Shown: piece after piece, positions 1 to 11,897 of the stretch
Layout: the number at the start of each line of letters is the position of its first letter
Position numbering within the stretch: position 1 is the first letter of the stretch
NCBI GenBank assembly: GCA_002914805.1
Contig: JXTB01000045.1
Location: forward strand, 1,282,964-1,346,963
From: Parasponia andersonii
Taxonomy: Eukaryota; Streptophyta; Magnoliopsida; Rosales; Cannabaceae
Direction: 5' to 3'
DNA: 64,000 nucleotides
Notes under the pieces: generated by a model
What the model was told of the DNA's origin: nothing
The model's input: the letters and a program-made list of their open reading frames with translations, nothing else
Database searches by the model: none
Program-made: the position numbers and the translations under genes

Positions 1-1228
1 AAAAGACAAGTTGACGGATTTGGACGAGTTGCATATTAAATGTTTTCTTCTATATGGGTTGAGTATGTCAAGTTTGGGTCAACCTATTTTATGTGCGAAC
101 TAGTTAAGGTTAGATCGATGGATTTAGGTTGAAAGAGTTAATGTATATATTGGACATAAATTAGTCCTTCCAACATAAATTGCCACCCTAATTAAAACCA
201 AATATATCTTTGCAGCAAAAGTTTGTCAAAAAGATTTAGAAAATATATCACATATTTATTTTAAATGAATAAAAGTAAAATGAGAATATTATAATTTTAG
301 TTATAACTAATTGAAAATTAAAAATTAATGAACTCATTATTGAACCAAAATTAAAGTGTCAAAAGAGTCATCTTGTGCCAGCTTGGCTCTTTGCACTATA
401 AACCCAGGGTAATGGGCCGCTACAGTATAGGGCCCGTGCTGTACCGTTACTAATGGCCTTAAAAGGGCTGGACTTTTTCTAGGAAAAATTATTTATTTAT
501 TTTAAAAAATATATATTTTTTGTTAGATAATATAATAGAAAAATGCAGTTTTTTAAGTAATATATTTGTAAAATAAGCGATAAATATTTTTTTGTTTATG
601 CTTCTTTCATAAAAATATGGCCCACACATACGGAGGAGGAATGATCCGGCAATTTCATAGCCGTTGGATAGTAGAGGAGAGGGAAAGAGTTGCGTTTAGT
701 TTTTTTTTTTTAATACGCTAGTATTCTATTTGAAACTTTTTTGAAATAAAGAATAATTAAAAATCAATTAAAGGATGTAAAACAGTATTTTTACTGTTCA
801 CATAATCTTGGGTGGAAGTTTGAAAAGATTTAAATTCTCATATATTAATTTGTAAAACCCAAAAGTGAGGCTCATTTTTGCAGAAGACCTAAATCTCAAG
901 TATTTTTTCATCATTTGCCATCTTTCTAATCCCAGCTAAAACGGTCAATTTCCTTTCTTTTCTTTTTTTTTTTTTTTCTTTTTTGAATATGTCAACTTCC
1001 CTTTTTATTATTATTAATTTTAAGAATATGGATTTCATTTGAACCTAGATTTAGGAGAAAGCTTGCAACCACCTACGAACTTGTGTTCAATTAATCTTGC
1101 ACGGTTGTCAATTTCCTACACTAAAAAATTTATCGACACATTATTGATAAATATATAGTAGATGCCGCATATTTACATGTTCGCCTTTGGGTTTATGTCA
1201 CCTGGCCCGTAGTTCCCGCTCTTTTACC
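1..1228. other. AT-rich intergenic DNA
   Basis: No ORF of coding character, RNA gene or terminal repeat was recognised here. The sequence is AT-rich with many homopolymer runs. A short GC-richer patch at about 400-470 and another near 620-690 look like ordinary unique DNA and could be promoter-proximal sequence of a gene outside the window, but nothing supports that directly. Confidence 0.5.
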
Positions 1229-1246
1229 CAAGTATTGATTAGGTTC

Positions 1247-1290
<44 letters not shown>

Positions 1291-2412
1291 NTGATGTACT
1301 CTTTTCCTGGCTAGGTTTTAGTCAGTTTTTAATGAAGCATTCTTTGTTTTTTTTTTTTTTTTTTCAGTTTTTAGATCCCAATCTTTCACATTCGAATTAC
1401 TTTAGTCATTTTTTAACTTTTTCGTCTAATTATGCTATTATTTAACTGTTTTAGTATCATTTGGATTTTCAACTTTTACACAATGTATCATTTAGGTTTA
1501 TATTCTTAGTTTTGTAGTATTTGACTCTTTAAACTTCTATTTTTGTAACACTTAGGTCTTTTTGAGTCAAAATCCAACTTTAATCAAATTGTACTACATA
1601 TTATTTAATACCAATAAAATATTTTTCGAAAAAAATAATTTAAACAATAATATTATTTTTAGTTAATTCTTATTACTAACAATATTTTTTCTCCAATTCC
1701 TTAAACTCATCAATTTTTTTATTTAAAACTCATAAATAATAAAAAAAAATTTAAAAACTTCTTAAATAACAAATTGATATTAATTTATAAAAAAATCATG
1801 AGTTTTGACGATAATAATAGTTAATAACACAAAAATTAGTATTTGTGAATAGATACCGATCGAGTACATACATAGATATAACAAGAGAAAAAAATATACT
1901 ATTTAATGACGATTTCTTGTCGATGGTCATGAAATTCATTTTCTGTAATTTTATAAATTCATAATCATTTAAAAATAGTCTAAAAGTCTCTTAATTGATA
2001 AATAGATATTAATTTATACAAAAAAATATGTGTTTTAATATATTTATTTTTGGTATGTATTTCAATAGACATCTACTTGAGTAATTTTGATGTTATTATT
2101 TAATTTAGCAGTTTTTATTAATTTATCTTGTCCAATTTGATTAGAATTAGATTTTTACTCTAAATTAACTCAAAAGGACCTAAATGTTACAAAAAAGAAA
2201 ATTTGAGAAATCAAAGTTACAAAATAAAGAATAGAGAGCTAAGTGATACATTGTTTAAATGTTGAGAACTAAAATAATACTAAAATTGTTAGATAACAAT
2301 TAAATTAGACGGAAATGTTAAAAAAAAAGACTAAAATGATACGAACGTGAAAGGTTGGAATCTAAAAATTAACTTAAAAAAAACATATTGGGGACTTGAT
2401 TAATACTCAGGA
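1229..2412. repeat. Long inverted-repeat element (about 1.2 kb)
   Basis: The left arm (about 1,229-1,610) and the reverse complement of the right arm (about 2,110-2,412) align over some 300 bp with scattered mismatches. Paired landmarks are AGTATTGATTAGGTTCCCA against AGTATTAATCAAGTCCCCA at the outer ends, TTTTTAGATCCCAATCTTTCAC against TTTTTAGATTCCAACCTTTCAC (read in pieces), and ACAATGTATCA in both arms. The left arm holds a poly-T run of about 40 with the only ambiguous base (N, 1,291). No ORF lies between the arms. It fits a non-autonomous long-TIR DNA transposon (Mutator-like or foldback). No clear target duplication was found, so the class is inferred. Confidence 0.65.
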
Positions 2413-4143
2413 GAAACACAAAAAAAAAAAAAAAACCACTAACTACCGTATTTTTCAATTTTCTTTTTCTAAATATACTATATAATGTCTAATTTCCCGG
2501 ACCGCGTACGATGTAAGGCGGCGGCCTTTCGATAATTTAATGCAAGAATACGTAGTTAGATGGGTGCTAGTATAGTAGTATTCGTGCCGTAAATATTTAT
2601 TGCACTTTTAATATCGACAACTTTTGCAGTAGTGGGCTAATATATAAATGTTTGGTGCTGATTTGCCATAAGTTTTGTTTATTTGTTATTTACCTTTCCT
2701 GACATCAGTAAAAATATCCCGATCATTTATTAACTATTATTATTTTTAATGGTATTTACTATTAGTTTTTGAGTGCGTAAAATTACATCAAGCTTCCTTT
2801 TTTTTTTTCCTTTTTATTTAGACAAAAATTACATATAGCTTGCTTGGCTCATTTGTTGCGCAGAAATTTCTCTCTTGCCAGAAAATATTTATATACATTT
2901 AAAGGTATAGGTTAATATTATATAGTTTATCTGTATAAATATTCTCCAAATTGAAAGGATCCTCTTAGTGATCTTCTACAGTTTTATGATCTGTAATGTT
3001 TATAACTTGGAATTTTTGGTCGGAAAATTTTTTTTAAGGGATTTTATTTTATTTTTGTTTCGATTTAGACAAAAAAAAAAACAATACAATTTTTTTTAAA
3101 GAAAGCGAGAGTTAAATTTAATTTAATTTTAATAAATAGAAATTTGAAAAATTAATTAAGAAAAAAATTTCCAAAATAATGTTTTATCAAACTTTTGAAA
3201 AATATTTTCCTATTTCTTTTCTCTCATAATTTTTTTTATTTTTTTCAGTAAATAGGGTACTCAATCATCTTATTATAAATTCCGGTGATCATGATAATTT
3301 AATTCTCATTTTATGCATATAAGAATGCGCGATTTGGATTCGCACTAATATAAAGTACCGGTAGTACTTCTTTAATTCTCGATTTATACTACAATATTAC
3401 TAAATGAATGGAATTGTCTTAGCCATCTTTATTAACAATTCTCTCTCTATGCAGGTGGGATTTTATCCATGATATTGGCCTCAATTAAATTGAGACTAAT
3501 GAAAAATGATAAGCTTAATTTCTTTTTAGTTTTTTATTCAGTTTTACTTTTTAGATGATTTCAACTTTTTCTTCCAAATGCATGGTATGTAAACGAAAAT
3601 ATCTTGTTGCCATTTATACATGGATAAATCAATATTGTCAACTTAATTATAAATTGATCAGCACTGAAGTATTCTAATTTCACCAAAAAACGATAAAAAA
3701 AAATTACATTACTTATTATTTCGAAAGGTTATTCAACTTTTGAACAGATTTAACGCATACATTTATTTTTATGCAATGGATAGTGAGGATTTGATTTCAG
3801 AAGCCCTACAGCATGAGATCATATAATTACTAACATGTTCTTATGTGTGCGGCCACTTTATAATATCTACACTAGAGGTATGTTATGTTTCCCTAGCTAT
3901 TTGATGTGACCATTAATATTAACGGCCTAACACAATTGATATCCCATAATAGTAACAAAATCACTATGCTCAACTAGTCATGTCCAGTCCGGGACATACC
4001 TTAATATCGAGTATAGCTGCCCATAAATAGAGCATAGAACTGCAACTTGAAGTACTCCTTTTGCTGAAGATTAGGCCTTAGAAGACATGTCTTAATGGTC
4101 TCGTAAATAGCATTTTACCTGTAATAAAAATGTGAGGTCTTCC

Positions 4144-4184
<41 letters not shown>

Positions 4185-4706
4185 GTAAAGTGCCAGTCTT
4201 CTTTCCTTTGGGGAGGCCCCATATTTTTAATTTTACCTGCAAAAGTGCAGACGAGTACCCGAGCATAGCTTAGTTCTACCGCATGTATCTTCATAATTTT
4301 TTACTGGAAAGTATCAAAATCTCTCGTATATTTTAGCAAAATAACAGTTTATACCGTGTGTTTTTTAAAGTGTAAACTTGTGTTTGTAATTTGTCTAATT
4401 GAATCAAAGACTCGAAATTAATGCCCGGATATGATTTGTCAAAATTTAGTTGTGAAATGACGCTAATACCTATACTCAAAATTAATCAAATGATGATCTA
4501 ATTTTTTCCTTAACTCTATAACAAAATACCCAATTTTTTAAAATAAAATAAAATAATTTCTTAAGAATAAATTTGAGTAGTTGGCATTTAAGTTGTTTAG
4601 TTATAGATTTAATAGAAAATTTAATTATTTGATAAGTAAGGCTATTAGCCATTTTAAGATAAGAAATTACAAATGTCAATTTTTATTCAATTTGACAAGC
4701 TAAGGG

Positions 4707-4735
<29 letters not shown>
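2413..4735. other. AT-rich intergenic DNA
   Basis: I see no gene in this stretch. A short GC-rich patch lies at about 2,497-2,530 (CCCGGACCGCGTACG and GGCGGCGGCC). A (TAA)n microsatellite at 4,144-4,184 creates a poly-leucine ORF on the minus strand that is not a gene. A TA run at about 4,707-4,734 borders the following MITE. Confidence 0.5.
4144..4184. repeat. (TAA)n microsatellite
   Basis: About 13 uninterrupted TAA units, ending AATAG. Confidence 0.9.
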
Positions 4736-4737
<2 letters not shown>

Positions 4738-4925
4738 CACCAATCCAGTGGGTATTTTTTTTTTACCTATGGGTAGATATCAATTTGGCCAATTAAAATT
4801 TAGTATGCACGTCTTTTCATACACTTCATTATAGCCATTGGATCACCATCTAATGGTGATCCAACGGTTAAAAAAAAAATACTTACCCATAAGTAAAGAA
4901 AAAAATACCTATTAGATTGGCAACC
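4736..4925. mobile_element. MITE copy 1, set in a TA microsatellite
   Basis: A 190-bp element begins GGCACCAATCCAGTGGGTA and ends TACCTATTAGATTGGCAACC. The two ends are imperfect inverted repeats of about 27 bp. Both sides are TA dinucleotide runs. The middle contains a 12-bp-arm palindrome around TTGGATCACCAT and ATGGTGATCCAA. A second copy lies at 12,069-12,302. There is no coding capacity. The setting recalls MITEs that insert into TA microsatellites (Micron-like), an assignment by analogy. Confidence 0.75.
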
Positions 4926-5482
4926 ATATATATATATTATATTTATAGAAACACATAGTAAAAAGTAAGAACTGGTATAAGAACCCGATCAATACATACG
5001 ATGTGAGATCACGTGATTGATTAAGTATATGTCTTAAAAAAGGAAGATTATTGATGATATTAATTCATAGTTTTATAAATTTAAGAAAGTCTCCTTTGAG
5101 TTTACGAATAGATTAAGTATATTTACACCAAAATCTTATTTTGGTAGCATTCATTTCAAATACTAAATTTTAAATGGTGTGAAAAAATAATAATAAAAGT
5201 GGATACCGTTGTTGTTATAATTTTTTTTTTGGCAATATTTTAGTGTATTTATCTTTACTCATTTTGTTTAGGTCTCTACAAAAAGAGTGTGTGCTATTTA
5301 TTTCAACAGTATATCACATTGTGGGCTGCCTACTTGGCCATTGGCTAGTTAGTTTTTGTCAACCAAATATTCATTTCCTTTTTCTGCAACTACTCCTTTT
5401 CATATTTTAAATCTCTTTAGATGGTTGGCCCTGTTATATGTGAGTGTAATAAATAAATAAAACAAAGAGAGCATGTAAATCT
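4926..5482. other. Intergenic DNA between MITE and C1
   Basis: No gene is visible. The segment ends with AATCT (5,478-5,482), the left target-site duplication of copia element C1. Confidence 0.5.
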
Positions 5483-7283
5483 TGTTGGAGTTAAAAAAGA
5501 TTTTCGCAGCGGAAGATTGACTCAAGAATAATAAAAAATTTTCTCAAAACAATTGACTATATAAGTGCATAGTATTAATTCACAGTAAATAGTAATAAGC
5601 AAAGAGAATAGATCTAATACCTCTTGTAGCCTCTCAGCGGATCCTATCTTTAATGTTTTCTAAATTATGATTTTCCAATCCAAACCTCAAGCACAACTGG
5701 ATGAACGTGTGTGCGTTGCGTATAATTTCTTAATTTTCACACTTTAGGTACTTATAATTTTCTCAACACATGAGATTGCAAGAGTTCTGTTCTACAGAGA
5801 AAGAAGACATTCTTCTTTTTCTCTCTAATTTATAGAGACTCTGTAGAAAATAATGCATAATGTCTATTTTCTGCTAGGGTTTCCTTTATATATATATATA
5901 TATATCTATTTATTAAATTATTTAATAAATTAATTTATATATATATATACATTTTCAAAAACTAAAAAGAAAAACGTAATTTATGGCCTTACGTTTTTTT
6001 AATCCAATTAATATATATATATATATATATATAAACTAGTATATAATTCACCATTTCAAAGAAGAGTGTTTTACTTTCAGTCAGTTTCCAATTTCTATTT
6101 ATCTAATTATCTCATAATTAGATATTTTTAAATTCAAAATTTAAACAAATTAGGAAACTTATCTCTCCATAAATTTAAATTAATTAATTCAAAATTAATT
6201 AATTAATAACAATTATTAATTATTGTAGACAAATAATTTATCTAGACAAAATGTGCAGTAACAGAAATAATGTAATATCCAGTACAATATTTGTAAGAGT
6301 TGGAATTGGGGACCTATGGACCTGTAATTCAAGCTCCAATAAATTATGACAATTAATTAAACTCTTTAATTAATTTGTCTAATTTATTAATTCCAGTATT
6401 ACTCCATTAAAAATCCGGAATTGCACTCTTGAAATTACAGAATTAATTTACTCAGAAAATAATAAGCAATCCATCGATTTAATCATTATATATAGTTCAA
6501 TCCTCCATAAAAAATTCATAATTAGAGCTAGGTTATATTCCGTTTACCTCTTCAATTACATCTTTATCCTTGTGTACCGTTGATTCTCTAATGAATAATT
6601 AATTTATAAATATATTATAAATTGAGTACTCAAACTATTCAAGTCCTGAATCAATACACAAGGGAATCATCTTTCTAGTTTTCTAATGGAATGAATGGAT
6701 TCTATATCTGTAAGTTATATTCCTAGCTACTTATCTCATCATGCTCTCAAGATACAAGTATTTCGATCTGATTAAAAAACAAACCTTTAACAAGTATGTT
6801 AAAGAACATAATGTTATAAATAGGAGTCTATAACTACTCAGGATTAAGATTGATCTATATATGATCATCTAGTGACATTATTTGAACTCTCAACAGTTAA
6901 CGGAATTTATGTGAGATTCAAATCATGTCTGGTCCAGTCCTATATAATCGAATTATATAAAGTACTTCCATTATGATGTTAACACATCAATAGTCCGAAT
7001 AAGACTATTACATTCTCAATGTTAATAGACTATACTAATAATATTTAATTAAAGATCTTAAAATTTAATTAATTATTACGGACTATATTTAGTTTCTTAT
7101 TCATAAATTTAATCCTTATGTATATAATACTTATATACTAAATTTATGGTCACATAAATAAACCGGGGAATTCTGGATATTTAATGACTAACCAATTATG
7201 CACAAATTTAAATAGAAAAATATCATTTTATCAATTTAACAAATATCCAAAATATACATGTTTTTAGGGCATAAACCCTAACA
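5483..7283 (-). repeat. C1 3' LTR (complete)
   Basis: On the plus strand it starts TGTTGGAGTT after the AATCT duplication and ends CCCTAACA, so the minus-sense LTR runs TGTTAGGG to CCAACA. It contains TA microsatellites near 5,888 and 6,011. The copy at 9,817-10,461 matches 6,638-7,283. The segment just inside it (from 7,284) is the polypurine-tract side of the element. Confidence 0.9.
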
Positions 7284-7326
7284 ATCTTATACTTGCCCTA
7301 AAGCAGGTGAGACATGTCTCTCAATC

Positions 7327-7860
7327 CTAAACCCTCCAAATAATTCTCAAATTCTTCGCTGGAAGTGTTTTTTTAAAAGGATCAGCAATGTTGTTTTCAG
7401 ATGCTATCTTCATAATGACCACGTCTCCTCGATGTACTATCTCTCTAATCAGATGATACTTTTTCTCTATATGCTTGCCTCTCTTGTAACTTCTTGGTTC
7501 TTTTGAATTCGCCACAGCTCCACTATTGTCGCAGTATACAGTTAGTAGCTTATCCATATTTGGAATAACTTCCAAATTAGTAAAGAACTTTCTGAGCCAT
7601 ACTGCTTCTTTAGCTGCTTCACAAGCTGCTATGTATTCTGCTTCCATAGTAGAATATGCAGTGCTAGATTGTTTAACACTTCTCCAGACAACGGCTCCAC
7701 CACCAAGAGTGAACACTGACCCAGACGTTGAATTTCGAGTATATTTGTCTGATTGAAAATCAGAATCAGTGTAACCAATAGGAATCAAGTCCTGACTTGA
7801 ACAAACTAGCATATAATTTCTCGTTTTCCTAAGATACTTGAGAATATACTTTATTGCTAT
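7327..7860 (-). pseudogene. C1 pol: RNase H domain
   Basis: This is the C-terminal part of the copia polyprotein, the RNase H that removes RNA from the RNA-DNA hybrid during reverse transcription. The family motifs are present: TDSDFQSD, STMEAEYIAACEAAKEAVWL, YCDNSGAVANSKEPRS, KRGKHIEKKYHLIRE and NNIADPF, so the acidic positions D, E, D, D look kept. One 161-residue frame is open, but it is cut off from RT by a stop and frame change near 7,812-7,870. A lysine replaces the usual threonine after ADPF. The reading end at about 7,327 lies 44 bases from the 3' LTR. Confidence 0.9.
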
Positions 7861-8867
7861 CTAGTGATCTAATCCTGGATTTGATTGAAAACGACTGACT
7901 ATCCCTACTGCGTAGCATATGTCAGACCTAGTACACAACATGACGTACATAAGGCTACCAACTGCAGACGCATAAGGAACCCGTCTCATATCCTCTTCCT
8001 CTTGAGGTGTCTTGGGACATTGCTCTTTAGAAAGAATAACTCCATGTCGAGAAGGTAATTGTCCTTTCTTGGAGTTTTGCATCGAAAAATGAATGAGCAC
8101 TTATCAATGTAAGATGCTTGAGACAGTGCTAAAAGTCTGTTCTTGCGATTTTGAATAATCTGGATCCCAAGCACATAACTTGTTTCTCCCAAATATTTCA
8201 TTTGGAATTGCTTGGCTAATCACTTCTTTACATTAGATAATATTTCCACATTATTTCCAATGAACAAAATATCATCTACATAAAGAAATAAGAAGACTAC
8301 TTTCTTGTCTTTGATGTACTTGTATACACAAGGTTCATCAACATTTTGATCGAAACCATAAGATTTAATCGTCTCATCAAATCTTAGATTCCATGATCTC
8401 GAAACTTGCTTAAGTCCATAAATAAACCTAAGTAGCTTGCAAACTTTCTGCTTTTGGCCTTTAGCTACAAAACCTTCTAGTTGTACCATAAAGATGTTTT
8501 CTTCAAGATAGCCATTCAAAAAAGCTGTCTTGATGTTCATTTGCCATATTTCATAGTCTAAACATACGGCAATGGATAAGAGGATACATATAGATTTAAG
8601 CATGGCTACTGACGAGAAAGTCCCTTCATAATCAACTCTTTTTTTTTAAATATAACTCTTTGCCACTAACCTTACCTTGAACTTTTCAACTTTTCCATCT
8701 GCACCTGTTTTTCTTTTATAGATCCATTTACATCCAATGGGCCTGACATCTTCAGGTAGATCGACAAGTTCCCAGACAGAATTGGAATACATGGATTCCA
8801 TTTCTTGATTCATGGCCTCTTGCCATTTTTCCTTATCAGAATCTTCTATTGCATGCTTGTATGTCAA
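7861..8867 (-). pseudogene. C1 pol: reverse transcriptase
   Basis: The copia RT is spread over four frames. The linker and N-terminal part carry EAMNQEMESMYSNSVWELVD and GCKWIYKRKTG. The palm reads QMNIKTAFLNGYLEENIFM, then LFLYVDDILFIGN near 8,264-8,290, with the YVDD catalytic pair intact. The C-terminal part includes ALSQASYIDK and VPYASAVGSLMYVMLCTRSD. Frames shift near 8,645 (next to a T-run) and near 8,220 and 7,990-8,100, so no full protein can be made. The order and spacing are those of a normal copia RT, so this is decay, not rearrangement. Confidence 0.9.
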
Positions 8868-9816
8868 TGAGCCATCTTGGCTACTATCGGAAATAATAAC
8901 ATGTGCTTCTCCAACTTCTCTGTAGCGAGCAGGTGGTCTAATATCCCTCCCACTATGTCAAGTTGCCAAAGTATTCTGATCTGGAATAGTGGTCTCATAA
9001 TTAGTTGTGGTCTGATCTGATCATAAAGTAATTCCTTTAGTATAACTTTTTTTCGAGGTTTGAAGTCTGTCATATAGTCATTTTTAAGAAAAGTAGTATT
9101 TTTCGATACAAACACCTTTTTCTCTTAAGGACTATAAAATAAACCTCTTCTCGTGCCTTTTGGATAACCTACAAATAAATAAACCTTTGTACATGATTCT
9201 AGCTTTCCAATCTTTCCTTTCAGTACATGTACTGGGCACCCACATATGCGAATATGAGTAAACTAGGTTTACGCCCATTCCACAACTCTAAAGGTGTCTC
9301 TTGGATAGAGTTGGAAGGTACTACATTCATAATGTAAACAACAGTTTGTAATACATAACCTCAGAATGAGAGTGGTAGGGAAGAGTAGCTCATCATTGAT
9401 CTAACCATATCAAGCAATGTTCGGTTTCTCCTTTTTGCAACACCATTCTGTTGTGGTGTTCCAGGTGCTGTGAGTTGGGATAGAATGCCATTCTCCAGTA
9501 AGTGATTCTTGAATTCATTATCAAGGTATTCATCTCCTCGATCTGATCGAAGAGTTTTTAATGACTTGCCTTATTGCTTTTCAGCTTCTGCTGTGAATTC
9601 TTTGAACTTTTCAAAGGTTTCATATTTTCTTTGCATTAGGTACACGTATGCATATCGTGAATAATCGTCAATAAATGTGACAAAATATTCGTAACCGCCC
9701 CTTACTTGTACATTCAATGGACCACATACATCGCTATGCACAAGCTCAAGTAGTTCTTTGGCCTTTTCGCCCTTTGCTGAGAAAGATCTCTTAGTCATGG
9801 ATTCCCTTGTGTATTG
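8868..9816 (-). pseudogene. C1 pol: integrase core and C-terminal part (5' truncated)
   Basis: The frame starting near 9,805 reads MTKRSFSAKGEKAKELLELV and then SDVCGPL, GGYEYFVTFIDDYSRY, the first catalytic aspartate region. Farther on, in other frames, are the copia signatures GTPQQNGVA followed by KRRNRTL (about 9,425-9,465) and the C-terminal VFVSKNTTFLKNDY (9,070-9,115). The third catalytic residue, normally E in NGVAERRN, is K here (GAA to AAA). The zinc-binding N-terminus is gone, because the coding sequence runs straight into LTR sequence at 9,817. Confidence 0.88.
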
Positions 9817-10461
9817 TTCAAGTCCTGAATCAATACACAAGGGAATCATCTTTCTAGTTTTCTAATGGAAGGAATAGATTCCATATCTGTAAGTTATATT
9901 CCCAGCTACTCATCTCATCATGCTCTCAAGATATAAGTATTTCGATTTGATTAAAAAACAAACCTTTAACAAGTATGTTAAAGAACATAATATTATAAAT
10001 AGGAGTCTATAACTACTCAAGATTAAGATTGATCTATATATGATCATCTAGTGACATTATTTGAACTCTCAACTATTAACATAATTTATGTGAGATTTAA
10101 ATCATGTCTAGTTCAGTCCTATATAATCGAATTATATAAGTACCTCCATTGTGATGTTAACACATCAATAGTCCGGATAAGACTATTACATTCTCAATGT
10201 TAATAAACTATAATAATAATATTTAATTAAATATCCCAAATTTTAATTAATTATTATGGATTATATTTAGTTTATTATCCATAAATTTAATCCTCATGTA
10301 TATAACACTTATATACTAAATTTATGATCACATAAATAAACCATGGATTTTTTGATATTTAATGACTAACCAATTATGCACAAATTTAAATAGAAAAATA
10401 TCATTTTATCAATTTAACAAATATCCAGAATATACATACTTTTAGGGCATAATCCCTAGCA
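9817..10461 (-). repeat. C1 5' LTR remnant
   Basis: It matches 6,638-7,283 of the 3' LTR and ends CCCTAGCA directly before the AATCT duplication. Its inner 1.15 kb, the primer-binding site and all of gag are absent. The deletion junction has a 17-bp perfect inverted repeat (9,800-9,816 against 9,831-9,847). Confidence 0.9.
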
Positions 10462-10466
10462 AATCT

Positions 10467-11806
10467 CACACCATCTTTCAGTTAAGAATCAAAGGAAATA
10501 TAGCAAAAACTAAAAAGATAATATTTTACCGAAGTGAGACTTTACTAATAGTTTAGCAATCAATATATATGATCACTAATCCCAATAATGAACTTAAAAA
10601 ATCAAGAATAAACGTATTTTTTTCCTCTACACTTATCATGTATACTACTACTACTTAAGAAGCCAAAAAGGGGGGAAAAATAAAAAATTTATATTTGTAT
10701 ATATCATTTTCCTAAATAATATATGTAGATTTAACCCAAAAGAAATACTCAAAAATTAATTTAGCTAAATGAAATATAACAAATTTTCTTTTTTTTCCCC
10801 TTAACTTAAATCAAGTATTGTTAACATATTTGCTCAAAAAAAAAATAAGCATTGTTAATATCTTTATATATATAAAAAAATTATTGTCAATATCATTCAT
10901 CTAGTGATTTTTCTGGGACCATTTATATTGCTTTTTGTGATTCTTCTTGCATTTCTTCTCGGAGTTTCTTGATAGTTAATTCATACTTCATTTATTTCAA
11001 AAGGATAAGCATGCTGATCATTGTTTAACTTGAGGCATCGTCTTTATAATTAATTTTGGTTTACCATTCATGATATATTGAAGATTTTTAAAAATATGAG
11101 ATGAATAAGTTATAATAGTCCTTAAGAAGTTAATTAATCATTAATTATATTGACAAATCAAGATATTTATTGAATTATTATTTGGTTTTAGACTTAATTT
11201 CATGGTAATTTCCTTTTTTCTCATAATATAATTTAAGTCTGAACTTTCCAATCCCCTACTCAATTTTTTTTTAAAAAAAAACAACAACAATTATTATTAT
11301 ATACTGTTCTTCCTCAGTCAATATATAGTTTTACTTCTACGAAGCTATAATACCGGAATTAATTTTAGTAAACTTATGAGTTTGATGATTAGTGCGGGAA
11401 TAAATTGCAGTAAAGTACTTCTAAATTTGGTTCTTGGTACTCAGGTACTGTATGCGAAGTTGTTAGTCAGGTAATTCAATAAATTAAACCGTACTCTTTA
11501 TGGTTTTTACCAAAATAGTAGCAAAAATTTATTTATGTTACTTTTTATATAAAAACAGTAGCAAACTTTTCCTTATATATTGAAGCACTGTAAAAATACT
11601 TCTCATTCCCAAGTTAGCGTTTTTTTTATTATTATTATTTTTTAGTGAGAAGTTAGCATAACTATACTTAGGCATCTGACCTCTCCCTCTTCTCCACTTA
11701 TTTTTCTAAATATGCAGTAGAAAATAGTATATAGATTGAGATTCAGTTCTTCACGGATCGATGCTTATATATGTGTATATGTACATATGTATTACAGATT
11801 TATGGG
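10467..11806. other. Intergenic DNA upstream of the MIR396-like hairpin
   Basis: AT-rich DNA with no ORF of coding character. If the hairpin is transcribed on the plus strand, its promoter and 5' exon should lie here; TA-rich sequence at about 11,765-11,790 could hold a TATA element, but no position can be fixed from the sequence alone. Confidence 0.45.
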
Positions 11807-11897
11807 CCTTCTTTGTTATCTTCCACAGCTTTCTTGAACTGTGCTATAAAAATCTGAAGACACAGTTCAAGAAAGCTGTGGAAAGTAACTGAAGCGG
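11807..11897 (+). ncRNA. MIR396-type microRNA hairpin
   Basis: The 5' arm at 11,821-11,841 begins TTCCACAGCTTTCTTGAAC and matches the 21-nt mature miR396 of plants as I know it. The 3' arm at 11,861-11,884 is its near-perfect complement (CAGTTCAAGAAAGCTGTGG), and about 24 bp pair with one bulge. Below the duplex another roughly 14 bp pair imperfectly (11,807-11,820 with 11,886-11,897), the lower stem expected for DCL1 processing. The terminal loop is only about 17 nt, shorter than in the MIR396 precursors I know. miR396 is known to target growth-regulating factor (GRF) mRNAs. Both arms are self-consistent, so the opposite strand would fold too; the mature sequence gives plus. Confidence 0.82.

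Larger units (their letters stand above)
5483..10461 (-). mobile_element. Ty1-copia element C1, 5'-deleted
   Basis: A minus-strand copia element is bounded by perfect 5-bp duplications AATCT (5,478-5,482 and 10,462-10,466). Its 3' LTR (left) is complete at 1,801 bp. Its 5' LTR (right) is reduced to about 645 bp and is joined directly to mid-integrase, so gag, protease, the integrase zinc region and the primer-binding site are all missing. Domain order on the minus strand is integrase, RT, RNase H, as in copia. The shared LTR parts differ at roughly 1 base in 20 by eye. Stops and frameshifts make it inactive. Confidence 0.9.

Noticed and set aside
1251..1291. Poly-T run with an N as a biological feature
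   Set aside because: Homopolymer of about 40 ending in the only ambiguous base; most likely an assembly or base-calling limit.
4078..4266. Minus-strand ORF with a leucine run
   Set aside because: The leucines come from the (TAA)n microsatellite; nothing else supports a gene.
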